A stretch of 64,000 nt of DNA from Gammaproteobacteria bacterium UBA4421 (GTDB lineage Bacteria; Pseudomonadota; Gammaproteobacteria; Pseudomonadales; Azotimanducaceae). Both the position numbers and the translations under genes were made by a program. Below the pieces are notes generated by a model. The model did not search any database, was not told where the DNA came from, and was given only the letters and a program-made list of their open reading frames with translations. Shown here piece after piece: positions 37,314-46,911 of the stretch. Location: positions 62,001 through 126,000 of the forward strand of contig DGQF01000028.1 in the NCBI GenBank assembly GCA_002389675.1. The letters are read 5' to 3'. Numbering within the stretch: position 1 is the first letter of the stretch; every line of letters begins with the position of its first letter.

Positions 37314-38945
37314 TTACAAGGCGTATTGATCCCATAAATCTAGGATTTCCCGTCGAACACCGGAACGGGTCTCGGGGTTGGGCCGTAGCAATTGGGTGTT
37401 ACGATTTTCTTTATTATAGGTTGGCCAATTGGGCAGACCTGGCCCGTTTGGGTCGCCTGTTTTGGCAAAGTTGGTCCAGTATTGGGTGATCAGGGCTGCC
37501 ATGGCGTGGTCCTGCGGCTGCCAGTGCAATCCAACCTTTTGCGTATTACCAAATACATAGGCCAGATCGCCAGAGTGATAGGCGCCTGCGCTGCGGGGTC
37601 CTTTGGGTAAATTTAATTCGGGGTCTGCCGGTCTGTAGAGGGCAAAAGCTGGGGGGGTGTGATCCATAAAGTATAAGTAGACGGGTTGGCCAGTGTCAGT
37701 TTGATGGTCGGCCCAACGCCGCATGCCGTGCGCCATAAAACGATCGGTGATGATTTCTCTTTGTGCTAAGCCCGGTGATGTGTTTGCTTGGCTGGCATAT
37801 AGCGCCAGCAGGGGCTCAGCAAGATCGGGGCCTGCAATGTATGATGCGAATTCACGCAATTGTGTTTCGGTGAGCTGTGTATCAAGCGGAAAAAGATTGT
37901 GACCCTCGTTGGCCAAGGACCCAAGCAATAAAGGTACTTTGGCCTGTTGTTTTAAGGCGTAAATCTGCTGTGGCTCATCGGGTAATACCCAGCCGTCTAC
38001 GACAATCCTCGATTGGCCCGCCCACTGTGTTGTTTGGGCTGCGTTGATTAATTGTTGCGGGCTGATTTGGCGCAATGTGTCTGCCTGCTTCGCTGTGGTG
38101 AGACTCGCAATTAAAGCCTCTCCTGTGTTGTGACCGTTGGGGTCTAGCTCATCCAGTGGCCGCATGCAGGCGGCGGACTGTCCAATGGCTTTAGCAAACA
38201 AGCCCTTGGCTAGAGGTGATGCCATGAGCGCACAGACGCTTTGTGAGCCCGCGGATTGGCCAAAAATAGTCATGTTGCCGGGGTTACCTCCGAATTGGGC
38301 GATGTTGTCTCTGATCCAGTTTAAGGCCGCGATTTTATCGAGCAGGCCGTAGTTGCCGCTGCTGTTATGGCTGGATTCAGCGTTCAACAGTGGGTGTGCA
38401 AGAAATCCAAGTGGCCCTAACCGATAGTTGACCGTCACCACAATAACGCCTTGTCGAGCCAATTCGGCGCCATTGAAGATAGCTTCATGGGAGCGGCCTG
38501 TGGTGTGGGATCCGCCGTGAAACCAGACCATGACTGCTTGATCGATGGCCGATGGTTGCCCCCAGATATTAAGATAAAGGCAATCTTCGCTGCGCTCAAA
38601 GCTGCCGCGGCTCCAGACAAAGTTGTCAACTGGTGCGGCCTGCCAGCAAGCGCTACCTGGCGTTAGTGTAGGGAGAACCCCTGACCAAGATTGTGGTGCT
38701 TGAGGTGGTCGCCAACGCAGTTGATCTACCGGGGGCCGTGCATAGGGCACACCTTGAAAGACCCGGATCGGCTCATTTGTCTGCGTCCAGCGGCCTTTTA
38801 CCTTGCCGTGATAGGTCGTAACTGTCAGTGCTTGATCCACAGGCGGCTCCAGTGCGGTGGAGTGTGGTTGCTCATTGCACCCGGCGGATAGGCTCAGGAC
38901 TGCGAGGCCAAAGATGAGCGCGCGACAGCGAAACTTAAATGACAT
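37314..38945 (-). CDS. Carboxylesterase type B, predicted lipoprotein
   Basis: A 543-residue alpha/beta hydrolase from ATG 38945. The signal ends in the lipobox LSAGC (about residues 19-23), so it is probably anchored in the outer membrane or periplasm. The oxyanion segment VMVWFHGGSHTTG and the nucleophile elbow FGQSAGSQSV (serine in GxSxG; most relatives have ESAGG) are visible, and a late AYHSGDLAYVFGN gives the catalytic histidine. It would hydrolyse esters, but the substrate is unknown. It is divergent from the RND efflux pair and stands alone. Confidence 0.88.
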   Translation of the reverse strand: MSFKFRCRALIFGLAVLSLSAGCNEQPHSTALEPPVDQALTVTTYHGKVKGRWTQTNEPIRVFQGVPYARPPVDQLRWRPPQAPQSWSGVLPTLTPGSACWQAAPVDNFVWSRGSFERSEDCLYLNIWGQPSAIDQAVMVWFHGGSHTTGRSHEAIFNGAELARQGVIVVTVNYRLGPLGFLAHPLLNAESSHNSSGNYGLLDKIAALNWIRDNIAQFGGNPGNMTIFGQSAGSQSVCALMASPLAKGLFAKAIGQSAACMRPLDELDPNGHNTGEALIASLTTAKQADTLRQISPQQLINAAQTTQWAGQSRIVVDGWVLPDEPQQIYALKQQAKVPLLLGSLANEGHNLFPLDTQLTETQLREFASYIAGPDLAEPLLALYASQANTSPGLAQREIITDRFMAHGMRRWADHQTDTGQPVYLYFMDHTPPAFALYRPADPELNLPKGPRSAGAYHSGDLAYVFGNTQKVGLHWQPQDHAMAALITQYWTNFAKTGDPNGPGLPNWPTYNKENRNTQLLRPNPETRSGVRREILDLWDQYAL

Positions 38946-39050
38946 GTTGAACTGTGTCCAGGTGGGGTTGCTTTTGAATAAAGCGTACACTGTTTGTCCC
39001 TCGGGAATAAGTTTATCTTAGCCCTGTAATTAATGTGTTGGCTCGATGTG

Positions 39051-40214
39051 ATGAATAAGGCTGTTAAGTTACTGTTGCCCTTGCTGATTGTTGCTGTTTC
39101 GCTGGGAATCGCGGTAGTGATGACGATGGTGAGGCCGGAAGCGAAGTTAGATCCGCCTGCATTACCCAGTCTCTTAGTGGATGTGGGTGTTATTGAGCGT
39201 CGCGATGTTACCTTTAGCGTGCGCTCACAAGGCTCTGTTTCACCGCGTACTCAGACAACCCTGGTGGCTGAAGCCCAGGGTCAAATCATTGACGTATCCC
39301 CGGCATTTGTCAGTGGGGGATTCTTTCGCAAGGGAGACGTTTTAATTCGTATAGATCCGCGGAATTACGAGGCTAACGTGAAACGCGCGCGAGCTAACGT
39401 AGCCCGGGCGGTCACGCAGTTGGAAACGGAGAGTGCGTTGGCCGGATACGCAGCGCAGGATTACGAACGACTGCGCCGGGTTAACCCCGACCAAGGGCCG
39501 GCGTCTGGTTTGGCCTTGCGTAAACCTCAAATGAAGCAGGCTTTGGCTGAATTGCATTCGACGGAGGCGGACTTAGATAAGGCGTTAGGTGATCTGGACC
39601 GGACGGTGATTCGAGCGCCTTATGATGGGATGGTTCGTAATAAAGTCGCCGATGTCGGCCAATATGTCAGCCCCGGAACAACGCTGGGTGTGACTTTTGC
39701 CGTTGATATAGCGGAGGTGCGCCTGCCGGTGACTCAGAATGACTTGCAGTACCTGGATCTTGATCAATTGCGCGCCGATGTCCCCATCGCTGTGCGTTTA
39801 GAGGCCAATTTTGGTGGCGATACAGTCACGCGGCTGGGCACCATCAATAGGTCAGAAGGGGTCTTTGATACCTCTAGCCGGGTGCTTTATTTGGTTGCAG
39901 AAATCGAAGATCCCTATGGCTTAAACGACGATGAGCAAATTCCTTTGATTATGGGTACTTTTGTTGCGGCAGAAATTGGTGGGCAAGCTGCGGGCAAGCT
40001 TGCTGTTGTGCCTCGCTATGCCTTGCAGCGCGGGGGAACCTTGTGGCTGATTGATGATCAACTGCGCATCTTCCCGCGGCAAGTTGAGGTTGTGCGTCGG
40101 GATGAAGATTTTGTTTATATTGCCGAAGGTGTCGAGAATGGAGAGCGTTATTGTCTGACGCCGATTGACCAGCCGTTGCCGGGTATGCAGGTTCGATTAG
40201 GCCGAGCGTCGTGA
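39051..40214 (+). CDS. RND efflux periplasmic adaptor (HlyD/MFP family)
   Basis: A 387-residue membrane fusion protein. One N-terminal hydrophobic segment (LLLPLLIVAVSLGIAVVM) is followed by the lipoyl-like part (SPRTQTTLVAEAQGQI), a short coiled-coil hairpin (about 90-160), the lipoyl return (DRTVIRAPYDGMVRN) and beta-barrel domains. The start is ATG 39051; ATG 39033 in frame is possible. It overlaps the permease gene by 4 bp. No outer membrane channel gene is nearby, so the pump probably uses a shared TolC-type channel. Confidence 0.9.
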   Translation: MNKAVKLLLPLLIVAVSLGIAVVMTMVRPEAKLDPPALPSLLVDVGVIERRDVTFSVRSQGSVSPRTQTTLVAEAQGQIIDVSPAFVSGGFFRKGDVLIRIDPRNYEANVKRARANVARAVTQLETESALAGYAAQDYERLRRVNPDQGPASGLALRKPQMKQALAELHSTEADLDKALGDLDRTVIRAPYDGMVRNKVADVGQYVSPGTTLGVTFAVDIAEVRLPVTQNDLQYLDLDQLRADVPIAVRLEANFGGDTVTRLGTINRSEGVFDTSSRVLYLVAEIEDPYGLNDDEQIPLIMGTFVAAEIGGQAAGKLAVVPRYALQRGGTLWLIDDQLRIFPRQVEVVRRDEDFVYIAEGVENGERYCLTPIDQPLPGMQVRLGRAS

Positions 40215-43200
40215 CGCCATCGCCGCAACCGCGAGGGCTTATCGGGTGGTTTGCGACCAATCATGTTGCTGCTAATTTGCTGATGGTGTTTATCGTTGGC
40301 GCGGGCCTGTATGCCTTGTTTACGGTCAAAAAGGAAAGCTTTCCTAATATCGAATTTGATTATGTGCAGATTATGGTGCCATACCCGGGGGCAGGCCCGG
40401 AGGAGGTTGAAGAAGGCATTGTCATCAAGGTAGAAGAAGCCGTAGATGGCATCGAAGGGGTCAAGGAGGTGCGCGGTGTTGCTCGGGAAGGTTCCGGGTT
40501 AGTGACAATTGAGGTGATGCAAGGTTTCGATATCGGTGATGTCACCGATGAAGTAAAGCTCGCGGTTGATGGCATCAATACCTTTCCGCGAGATACAGAG
40601 AGACCCATGATCTCTAAGCTCAAATTCAATAAGGGTGCGTTGACTGTTCAGTTGTCGGGTGACCTGGATGAGGCGACGATGAAATCTCTGGCCGATGATA
40701 TCCGAGATGAAATAACCGGACTACCCGAAGTCTCGGTAGCGGAGGTTCGCGGTGGGCGCCCGTTTGAGATTGCCATAGAAATACCCGAATTGACCTTGCG
40801 TGAATATGGCCTGACGTTAGCTCAGGTTGCCGATACGATTCGCCGCTGGTCAGTTGACTTGCCCGGCGGATCAATACGCACCGGATCTGGAGACATCCGT
40901 TTACGTGCCAATGGTCAGGCGTATACCGGCGAAGAGTTTGAGCAAATTGTGTTGCTGTCTAATGCCGATGGTACCCGAGTCCGGCTGGGTGATATCGCCA
41001 ATGTGCGCGATGCTTTTGCAGATACGCAAATTTTTGCTTACTTCGATGGTAAGCCCAGCTTGGGTATCAGCGTCATGTCCACTGAAAACGAAAGTGAACT
41101 GGTGATTGCTCAGGCGGTTCGTCGCTATGTTGACCAGCGCAACCAAAGCTTGCCCGAGCAAGTTAAATTGAGTGTTTGGGCGGATTCGACCTATTACCTG
41201 CAGGGCCGTATGGACATGTTGCTGGAAAATATGTTGATGGGTGCGTTGCTCGTATTTGTAATCCTGGGTCTATTTCTCGACATCAAGCTCGCCGCCTGGG
41301 TGATCGTTGGCTTGCCGGTTGCATTTTTTGGGGCGTTTATGTTGATGCCGATTGTGGGTGTTACGGTCAACGTCATGAGTCTTTTTGCCTTCATTGTTGT
41401 TCTCGGGATTGTGGTAGATGACGCGATAATCATTGCGGAGGCGGCTTATTCGGAGACAGAAGCTAAGGGTTATTCCGTGGCAAATATTGTGGCCGGCGCC
41501 CAGCGGGTGGCCATTCCAGCGACCTTTGGGGTTTTGACTTCGGTGATGGCGTTTTTGCCGCAACTATTTGTGACCGGGCCTGTATCTGCGATCAATGCAG
41601 CCATTGGTTGGGTGGTCATCCTGTGTCTGTTGTTTTCGCTGGTTGAAAGTAAATTGATTCTGCCCTCACATCTGGCGTTGATGCGCCATGCACATAGTTC
41701 CAGGGGCGGTATTTCAGCTTGGGTGGACAAACACCTAAAACGATTCGTCCAAGAGGTCTATCAACCTTTTTTGGCCCGAGCGATTGAGGCTCGGTACACC
41801 ACGGTTGCAGTTTTTTTGAGTATGGTGATCCTTGCCATCGGTTTGGTTAGCGGTGGATTTGTCCGCTTTGTATTTTTTCCCGAGCTTGAAGAGGACTATG
41901 TGACCGCAAATCTGGTGCTCGCCGACGGCGCACCCGAAGCTCTGGCGGTGAATATTGTCAAGCAGATGAGTTCCGCGTTAGATGAAGTGAACGAAGATAT
42001 AAAAGCCGAGCGGGGTGACGATCGCGATGTTGTTGAACATACGTTTGCTTATGTAAGAAATGGCACCTCCGGTTTTTTTCAGGTTGAACTGGCGAAGGAA
42101 AATCGTGAGATATCACCCAAAGAAGTTGAGCTTCGCTGGCGAGAGAAAGTGGGTGAAATAGCGGGCACAAAAGAGCTGCGGTTCTCTGGCTCACGGCATT
42201 TGGGCGGTGGCCCGCCGGTTGCGCTTAAAGTTCAAGGGCGATCTTTTGAAACAACCGAAGCGGCTGCAGGCGATCTTGCTGATCACCTCAGAACAATTCA
42301 GGGATTGTATGAGGTTGAACTGTCGGTAGATGCGGGCCCCGAAGAGATTAATTTACGCATTAAACCTGAAGCCGAGATGCTTGGTGTCACGCTGGCGGAT
42401 CTTGCCCGTCAGGTCAGAGAGGCCTTTTACGGCGCTGAGGCGCAGAGAATTCAACGAGGCACTCAAGACGTTAGGGTGATGGTCCGCTTCCCACAGGAAG
42501 AACGAGCGTCGGTGGGTAATTTAGAGCGGATGTGGATTCGCCTGCCCGATGGGCGTGAAATGCCTTTTAGTTCAGTGGCGGAATTTGAGATGGCGCCGGG
42601 CTACAGCCAGATTAATCGTTTGGATGGGCAGCGCACCATTTCGGTCACTGCAAAAGCTGATGTAAGTGTGGTTGAGCCGTCTAGATTGGTTGGTCAACTG
42701 ACTCGGGAAGTTATTCCGGATTTAGTGGCTGCATACCCTGGGGTAAGCATTGATTTATCTGGAAGTTCGCGTGATGAAATCATCGGCGTGCAGGCGTTTG
42801 TGTACAGCCTTTTGGCGGCCTGTTTCGGAATTTATGCACTGATGGCCATTCCCCTGCGGTCCTATTTGCAGCCGCTTATTATTATGAGTGTGATTCCGTT
42901 TGGCATAGTGGGCGCAATTTTTGGCCATATGGTCATGGGGCTTGCTGTCAGTAGCCTGTCTTTGTTTGGCATCATTGCGCTGGCCGGTGTTGTGGTGAAT
43001 GACAGTTTGATTCTTGTGGATTACGTGAACAAAAATGTTGAGCAAGGCAAAGACGCGGCGACTGCCGCTATCGAGGGTGGGGGCGCTCGTTTTAGAGCAA
43101 TTTTGCTGACGTCGTTGACTACTTTTTTTGGATTACTCCCGATTTTGTCTGAAACGTCAATGCAGGCGCAGATGGTGGTGCCAATGGCCGTTTCACTGGC

Positions 43201-43336
43201 TTTTGGCATTTTGTTTGCAACCGCAATCACTCTGATTCTAGTGCCGTGTCTTTACAACATCTTAGGTGATATCGGTTCAACAAGAAGTGTGCCCCAGCCG
43301 CAGTTGGCGGGGTCTCAGGCGGGCACTGATGGGTAA
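40211..43336 (+). CDS. RND family efflux permease
   Basis: A 1041-residue inner membrane transporter with the AcrB-like plan: one helix, a periplasmic loop of about 300 residues, six helices, a second loop, and five more helices. VVLGIVVDDAIIIAEAA in helix 4 and LAGVVVNDSLILVDYVN in the second half are the conserved helix motifs; the paired acidic residues of the proton relay are seen as VDDA. It starts at GTG 40211 (GTGA overlap). It belongs to a broad group near the AcrB/MMPL-like marine permeases; the substrate cannot be told. A perfect terminator follows. Confidence 0.92.
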   Translation: MTPSPQPRGLIGWFATNHVAANLLMVFIVGAGLYALFTVKKESFPNIEFDYVQIMVPYPGAGPEEVEEGIVIKVEEAVDGIEGVKEVRGVAREGSGLVTIEVMQGFDIGDVTDEVKLAVDGINTFPRDTERPMISKLKFNKGALTVQLSGDLDEATMKSLADDIRDEITGLPEVSVAEVRGGRPFEIAIEIPELTLREYGLTLAQVADTIRRWSVDLPGGSIRTGSGDIRLRANGQAYTGEEFEQIVLLSNADGTRVRLGDIANVRDAFADTQIFAYFDGKPSLGISVMSTENESELVIAQAVRRYVDQRNQSLPEQVKLSVWADSTYYLQGRMDMLLENMLMGALLVFVILGLFLDIKLAAWVIVGLPVAFFGAFMLMPIVGVTVNVMSLFAFIVVLGIVVDDAIIIAEAAYSETEAKGYSVANIVAGAQRVAIPATFGVLTSVMAFLPQLFVTGPVSAINAAIGWVVILCLLFSLVESKLILPSHLALMRHAHSSRGGISAWVDKHLKRFVQEVYQPFLARAIEARYTTVAVFLSMVILAIGLVSGGFVRFVFFPELEEDYVTANLVLADGAPEALAVNIVKQMSSALDEVNEDIKAERGDDRDVVEHTFAYVRNGTSGFFQVELAKENREISPKEVELRWREKVGEIAGTKELRFSGSRHLGGGPPVALKVQGRSFETTEAAAGDLADHLRTIQGLYEVELSVDAGPEEINLRIKPEAEMLGVTLADLARQVREAFYGAEAQRIQRGTQDVRVMVRFPQEERASVGNLERMWIRLPDGREMPFSSVAEFEMAPGYSQINRLDGQRTISVTAKADVSVVEPSRLVGQLTREVIPDLVAAYPGVSIDLSGSSRDEIIGVQAFVYSLLAACFGIYALMAIPLRSYLQPLIIMSVIPFGIVGAIFGHMVMGLAVSSLSLFGIIALAGVVVNDSLILVDYVNKNVEQGKDAATAAIEGGGARFRAILLTSLTTFFGLLPILSETSMQAQMVVPMAVSLAFGILFATAITLILVPCLYNILGDIGSTRSVPQPQLAGSQAGTDG

Positions 43337-43362
43337 AAAACCGCGGGATATCCCGCGGTTTT
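43337..43362. terminator. Bidirectional rho-independent terminator
   Basis: An 18-bp perfect palindrome (43341-43358, CCGCGGGAT and its complement) flanked by AAAA and TTTT. It serves both the RND permease (plus) and the convergent redoxin fusion gene (minus). Confidence 0.8.
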
Positions 43363-43370
43363 AAAGTGGG

Positions 43371-45188
43371 TTAGCGCGCTGCGGCTATTTCCGATGGCTT
43401 GGATTGTTCAATTGAGGCGCGCATTTCGACCGATTCTTCCTCGGTCAGAAAGCGGAAAAGCATTGCCCCGAACAACATTTCTTCCCAAGATTGCTCACCC
43501 CAAGTGACGTTGATGCTTGGGTCGGGGTTGGCTTTATTTTGAGCAGAGTTGTCCCACCAGTTGGTTTGTACGAGCTCGGTGCCCGCGGGTATGAATTTGG
43601 GTTCTTTAAACTCATAGTCGGTCTGCCAGTTGAAGTCGTAGTTGGGCACCGATAACAGCAACTCTTGTGTGCCATCCGGGTATTTCGCAACAAACTTGGC
43701 GGCTTTGCCTCTAAAATGGGCATGCGGCATTAAGTTGAAAAGCAGTGCGTCTTTGGGAATAGTGCGGCTGACTGTTTCGGCATGATTTTTTGCATGCGCG
43801 GGAATTTGAATGCGCGGGTTGGCCATAAACAGAGAGACGATTTTGTGGGTAGGTGGCTGGTCATATATCCAGACTCCCATCTTTGATTCGTCAATGGTGG
43901 CGCGTCCAACTGGCGTATAGTGCATTTGGAACTCGATGGTTGCATCTGCCGGCAGGAATGTGCCGGTGCCCTCTGGAAATGCTTGGTTAGAGATGCCCGG
44001 TGCATACCCGCGCAATCCGCCTGTGCGCTGCAGACGGCCTTTGCGTTTGCCCTCTGTTGCGATATGACCAAAGGTGGTGATGGTATGATGCAGGACAGCT
44101 CGATCACCCGGCATGATCTCAGCGGCATGTACCCAAACGTCTTTGCCTATCGGATTGTCGACAAAGTGATACTGATAATCGACAACTCCGCTGGCAGGGA
44201 TTTCCATTGCCGGAATGTCAATCACGAAATCGGGCTCTCCCAAGAACTCGCCGGTGGCCCACTGTGGATATTGAAGGTCGGAAGTAGCCAGTAAATCCTC
44301 ACCTGCACCCCGGGGTGCCCCTGCTTCGATCCAGTGAACCAATGTCTTGATTTCGGTGTCGGTCAGCGAGCGGTCGTTAGACCAATGCCCGTGCGCTGGA
44401 TCTGCATGCCACGGTGGCATGCGTTGCGTGCGGATCACTTCGCGAATCATTAGAGAGAAACCGCGCACCATGTTGTAGTCGGTCATTGCCCATGGGCCAA
44501 TGCCGCCCTCGCGATGACAGCTGACGCAGTTGTCCAGCAGAATTGGGGCGATGTCATCGCTGTAGGAGATGTTGGCGTGTTCAGCGCGTGCGGTTTTTTC
44601 GGGAAAATTGATGAGGCATCCGACTGCATTGGTACTGGCAAGCTCCACGGATTGCCCAGCCAGTAGATCGTCAATGGCGTCGCGCAGGTAGTGGTTAGAC
44701 GCCTGCTCTTTTTGGTTCTCATACGTTAGGCGATCGTCAATGGCGCCGGTATAGACAATGGACCATGTCTTGGGATCTACGACAAACACTTCGCCAGTTC
44801 TGACAAGGTCTAGGGCCTCGCCGATGATCTGGGTCTGGTCGATTAAAATAGGCATGTCGTAGCCAAAGGCTTCAGCCTCTTGGTTGATGCTGCCGCGATT
44901 GTCCTGAAGGTTGGCATTGAGCATGAAAAACTGGATGCCTTTATCCGCGTAGGTATCCCTGATGGTTTTAAAGGTGGGCATCGCGTTGCGCACGATGGGG
45001 CACCCATTGCCTTGTACCATAAATACAATGGCCGAGGCGTCGCTGTGATAGAAGAGCTCATGCGACTGCCCGGTTTGGTCCAGTAGGCGGAAATTTTCCA
45101 CCCGCGTATCGGCTTGGATAGCCCATGCGGCATTAGGTGAGCTTAAAAAAAGCACGCTTGCGAGCGCTAGGCAAAGAAGACGAATCAT
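43371..45188 (-). CDS. Secreted redoxin / cytochrome c / copper monooxygenase-like fusion protein
   Basis: A 605-residue exported protein with a signal peptide (LLCLALASVLFLSSPNAAWA). Residues about 25-185 look like a thioredoxin-fold redoxin (peroxiredoxin/AhpC-TSA type) with a single active-site cysteine in NGCPIVRNAMP. Residues about 205-310 resemble a one-heme cytochrome c: CVSCHREGGIGPWAM is the heme-binding CxxCH, and MPPWHADP may supply the sixth ligand region. The C-terminal half has LHHTITTFG, FQMHYTPVG and MPHAHFRGKAAKF, resembling the copper-binding His and Met residues of ascorbate-dependent (PHM/DBH-like) monooxygenases. Domain identities are from motif recognition; the substrate is unknown. 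It stands alone, divergent from a thioesterase. Confidence 0.75.
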   Translation of the reverse strand: MIRLLCLALASVLFLSSPNAAWAIQADTRVENFRLLDQTGQSHELFYHSDASAIVFMVQGNGCPIVRNAMPTFKTIRDTYADKGIQFFMLNANLQDNRGSINQEAEAFGYDMPILIDQTQIIGEALDLVRTGEVFVVDPKTWSIVYTGAIDDRLTYENQKEQASNHYLRDAIDDLLAGQSVELASTNAVGCLINFPEKTARAEHANISYSDDIAPILLDNCVSCHREGGIGPWAMTDYNMVRGFSLMIREVIRTQRMPPWHADPAHGHWSNDRSLTDTEIKTLVHWIEAGAPRGAGEDLLATSDLQYPQWATGEFLGEPDFVIDIPAMEIPASGVVDYQYHFVDNPIGKDVWVHAAEIMPGDRAVLHHTITTFGHIATEGKRKGRLQRTGGLRGYAPGISNQAFPEGTGTFLPADATIEFQMHYTPVGRATIDESKMGVWIYDQPPTHKIVSLFMANPRIQIPAHAKNHAETVSRTIPKDALLFNLMPHAHFRGKAAKFVAKYPDGTQELLLSVPNYDFNWQTDYEFKEPKFIPAGTELVQTNWWDNSAQNKANPDPSINVTWGEQSWEEMLFGAMLFRFLTEEESVEMRASIEQSKPSEIAAAR

Positions 45189-45387
45189 GTGATGCTCCGA
45201 AAAGTTCTGAAATCCGACGTTTTAGCGTATCAAATTAACAAGGTTAGGCATACTGGCGTAACCACCCGGGCTTTAGCTGCGTTATCTTCACCATCGTCAA
45301 GTTGTTGTTAGATCCGGTGGTAGGGTCGAACGCGGGGGGTCTGTCCTGTAGTATCGGCCAAACTTTGTGGTCAAGAGAATCAAATCT

Positions 45388-46206
45388 GTGTCCGGAAACG
45401 CCTTTTATTTTGATCAAGAAACGCGAACACAAGAGGCCGGTGAAATGCGTTATACCGGGCGCTTATCGTCCGCTTGGAACATCGGCGACCATCCCAATGG
45501 CGGGTATATGGTAACGGTTGTGCTGAATGCGATTGCTCGAGTTGTAAGCCATCCCCACCCCGTATCGGTGACGACGCATTTTTTGCGCCCGGGGGCACCG
45601 GAGGTCCCTTATGAGATTGACGTTCATGTGATTCGTATCGGCCGCACGGTCAGTCATGTGCGAGCGGCCTTTTCCCAGCAGGGGAAGGCGCGTATTGAAG
45701 TTTTGGCAGCATTTGCAGATTTGAGCTCAAAGGTGGGCATCGATGCGCAGATTACGCTTCCCGCGCCGGATCTGCCGCCGCCTGAGCATTGCTCAGCGCG
45801 ATCTGCACAGGCTCAGAATCTGGAATTGCCGATCACGCAGCGAACCGATGTTCGCCTCCACCCGGATTTGGCGGTGCCTGGACTTGGGCGGCGTGCACAA
45901 ATTGCCGGATGGATCAGATTTGTCGATGAACGTCCGCCCGACACCCATGCTTTGGTGCTTTTTGCAGACGCCTTTCCGCCATCCCCTTTGAGTTTACTCG
46001 GGCCGATAGGCTGGGTACCCACGTTAGAGCTGACGGTGAATGTGATCAGACGTCCGGCGCCAGGTTGGGTATGTGCGCAGTTTACAACTGACGAGCTAGA
46101 CCATGGTCGAATGATTGAAACAGGCGCACTTTGGGACAGCACGGGTGCACTGGTGGCGCAAAGCCGACAGTTAGGGCTGGTAATGAATCAAGCGGAAAAA
46201 AAATGA
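45388..46206 (+). CDS. Acyl-CoA thioesterase family protein (TesB-like, double hotdog)
   Basis: A 272-residue protein from GTG 45388 (an in-frame GTG at 45367 is possible). The first half has WNIGDHPNGGYMVTVVLNAIARVV and SVTTHFLRPGAP, the hallmark of the 4HBT_3 acyl-CoA thioesterase group; the second half (LSLLGPIGWVPTLELTVNVIRRPAPGWVCAQF) is the repeated hotdog. It likely hydrolyses acyl-CoA; chain length is unknown. A flavin-binding protein gene follows after 21 bp. Confidence 0.85.
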   Translation: MSGNAFYFDQETRTQEAGEMRYTGRLSSAWNIGDHPNGGYMVTVVLNAIARVVSHPHPVSVTTHFLRPGAPEVPYEIDVHVIRIGRTVSHVRAAFSQQGKARIEVLAAFADLSSKVGIDAQITLPAPDLPPPEHCSARSAQAQNLELPITQRTDVRLHPDLAVPGLGRRAQIAGWIRFVDERPPDTHALVLFADAFPPSPLSLLGPIGWVPTLELTVNVIRRPAPGWVCAQFTTDELDHGRMIETGALWDSTGALVAQSRQLGLVMNQAEKK

Positions 46207-46227
46207 AACAGGGAAAAGGAGAGCAGA

Positions 46228-46809
46228 ATGGGTAGAGCGACAGATCATGAGGTTGTTTCCATTTACCGGCATAGTGATGAGCAGTTAGAGCTGTTGCTTT
46301 GCAAAGCACCTGAGTGTGTTTTGATGTGGGGTACAAAAGATCATTGGCCGGTGGGTGTGGTGCATTCATATGTTTGGCGTGAGGGTAAATTTTGGATCAC
46401 GTTTGCGGCTCACCGGCACCGTGCTGCGGCCATTCGGCGTGATCCGCGTGTATCTGTTACTGTCAGTGGACGAACCAGTGATGATCCCGATTGTCCGCTG
46501 GGTGCCGTAACGGCAAAGGGGCGGGCTGAATTTGTTGCGGCACGGGAGGACAAGCTTGCCTTTTATCGTGCGTTGGCGCACAAGGTTTCGCCGCTTGATC
46601 AGCAGGGTGAAGATGACTTTTTTGCGCTGCTTGACTCCCCCTTGCGTGAGGTGATCAAAGTCAGTCCAGAAAAGTGGATTTCATTTGATGCAGAAAAGTC
46701 TGCCAGGGATCGAGCCGGATTGTTGAGTGAGTCGGAAAAATCGCCCTTACAGAGTGCGGATGCTCACCGATTAGCGCGTGAACGTGAGCGCCGAGGTGAA
46801 GTGGAGTAG
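46228..46809 (+). CDS. Pyridoxamine 5'-phosphate oxidase-like FMN-binding protein
   Basis: A 193-residue split-barrel flavoprotein family member. LMWGTKDHWPVGVVHSYVWREGKFWIT and RAAAIRRDPRVSVTVSG match the PNPOx-like fold, which binds FMN or F420; a helical, charged C-terminal tail (about 150-193) is not conserved. The true substrate is unknown. AAAAGGAGAG precedes ATG 46228. It is probably cotranscribed with the thioesterase and ends in front of the convergent tmRNA gene. Confidence 0.8.
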   Translation: MGRATDHEVVSIYRHSDEQLELLLCKAPECVLMWGTKDHWPVGVVHSYVWREGKFWITFAAHRHRAAAIRRDPRVSVTVSGRTSDDPDCPLGAVTAKGRAEFVAAREDKLAFYRALAHKVSPLDQQGEDDFFALLDSPLREVIKVSPEKWISFDAEKSARDRAGLLSESEKSPLQSADAHRLARERERRGEVE

Positions 46810-46830
46810 GGATTGGTTGCTTGTTGATGC

Positions 46831-46858
46831 AAAAAAAACGCCCCGTGGGGGGCGTTTT
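46831..46858 (-). terminator. Terminator of ssrA (also usable on the plus strand)
   Basis: AACGCCCC (46837-46844) pairs with GGGGCGTT (46849-46856) around a 4-nt loop. On the minus strand it is followed by eight T, on the plus strand by four. It closes the tmRNA transcription unit and probably that of the PNPOx-like gene as well. Confidence 0.75.
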
Positions 46859-46863
46859 CTGCA

Positions 46864-46885
46864 GCGTTTCAAGAATTTGAAACGC
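46864..46885. terminator. Second hairpin between ssrA and the PNPOx-like gene
   Basis: GCGTTTCAA (46864-46872) and TTGAAACGC (46877-46885) form a perfect 9-bp stem with a 4-nt loop. On the plus strand CGTTTTT follows, so it can act as a terminator for the upstream gene; on the minus strand it starts 10 nt after the tmRNA 3' end and may guide 3' trimming. Confidence 0.55.
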
Positions 46886-46911
46886 CGTTTTTGATGGTGG
46901 AGGCGGCGGGG

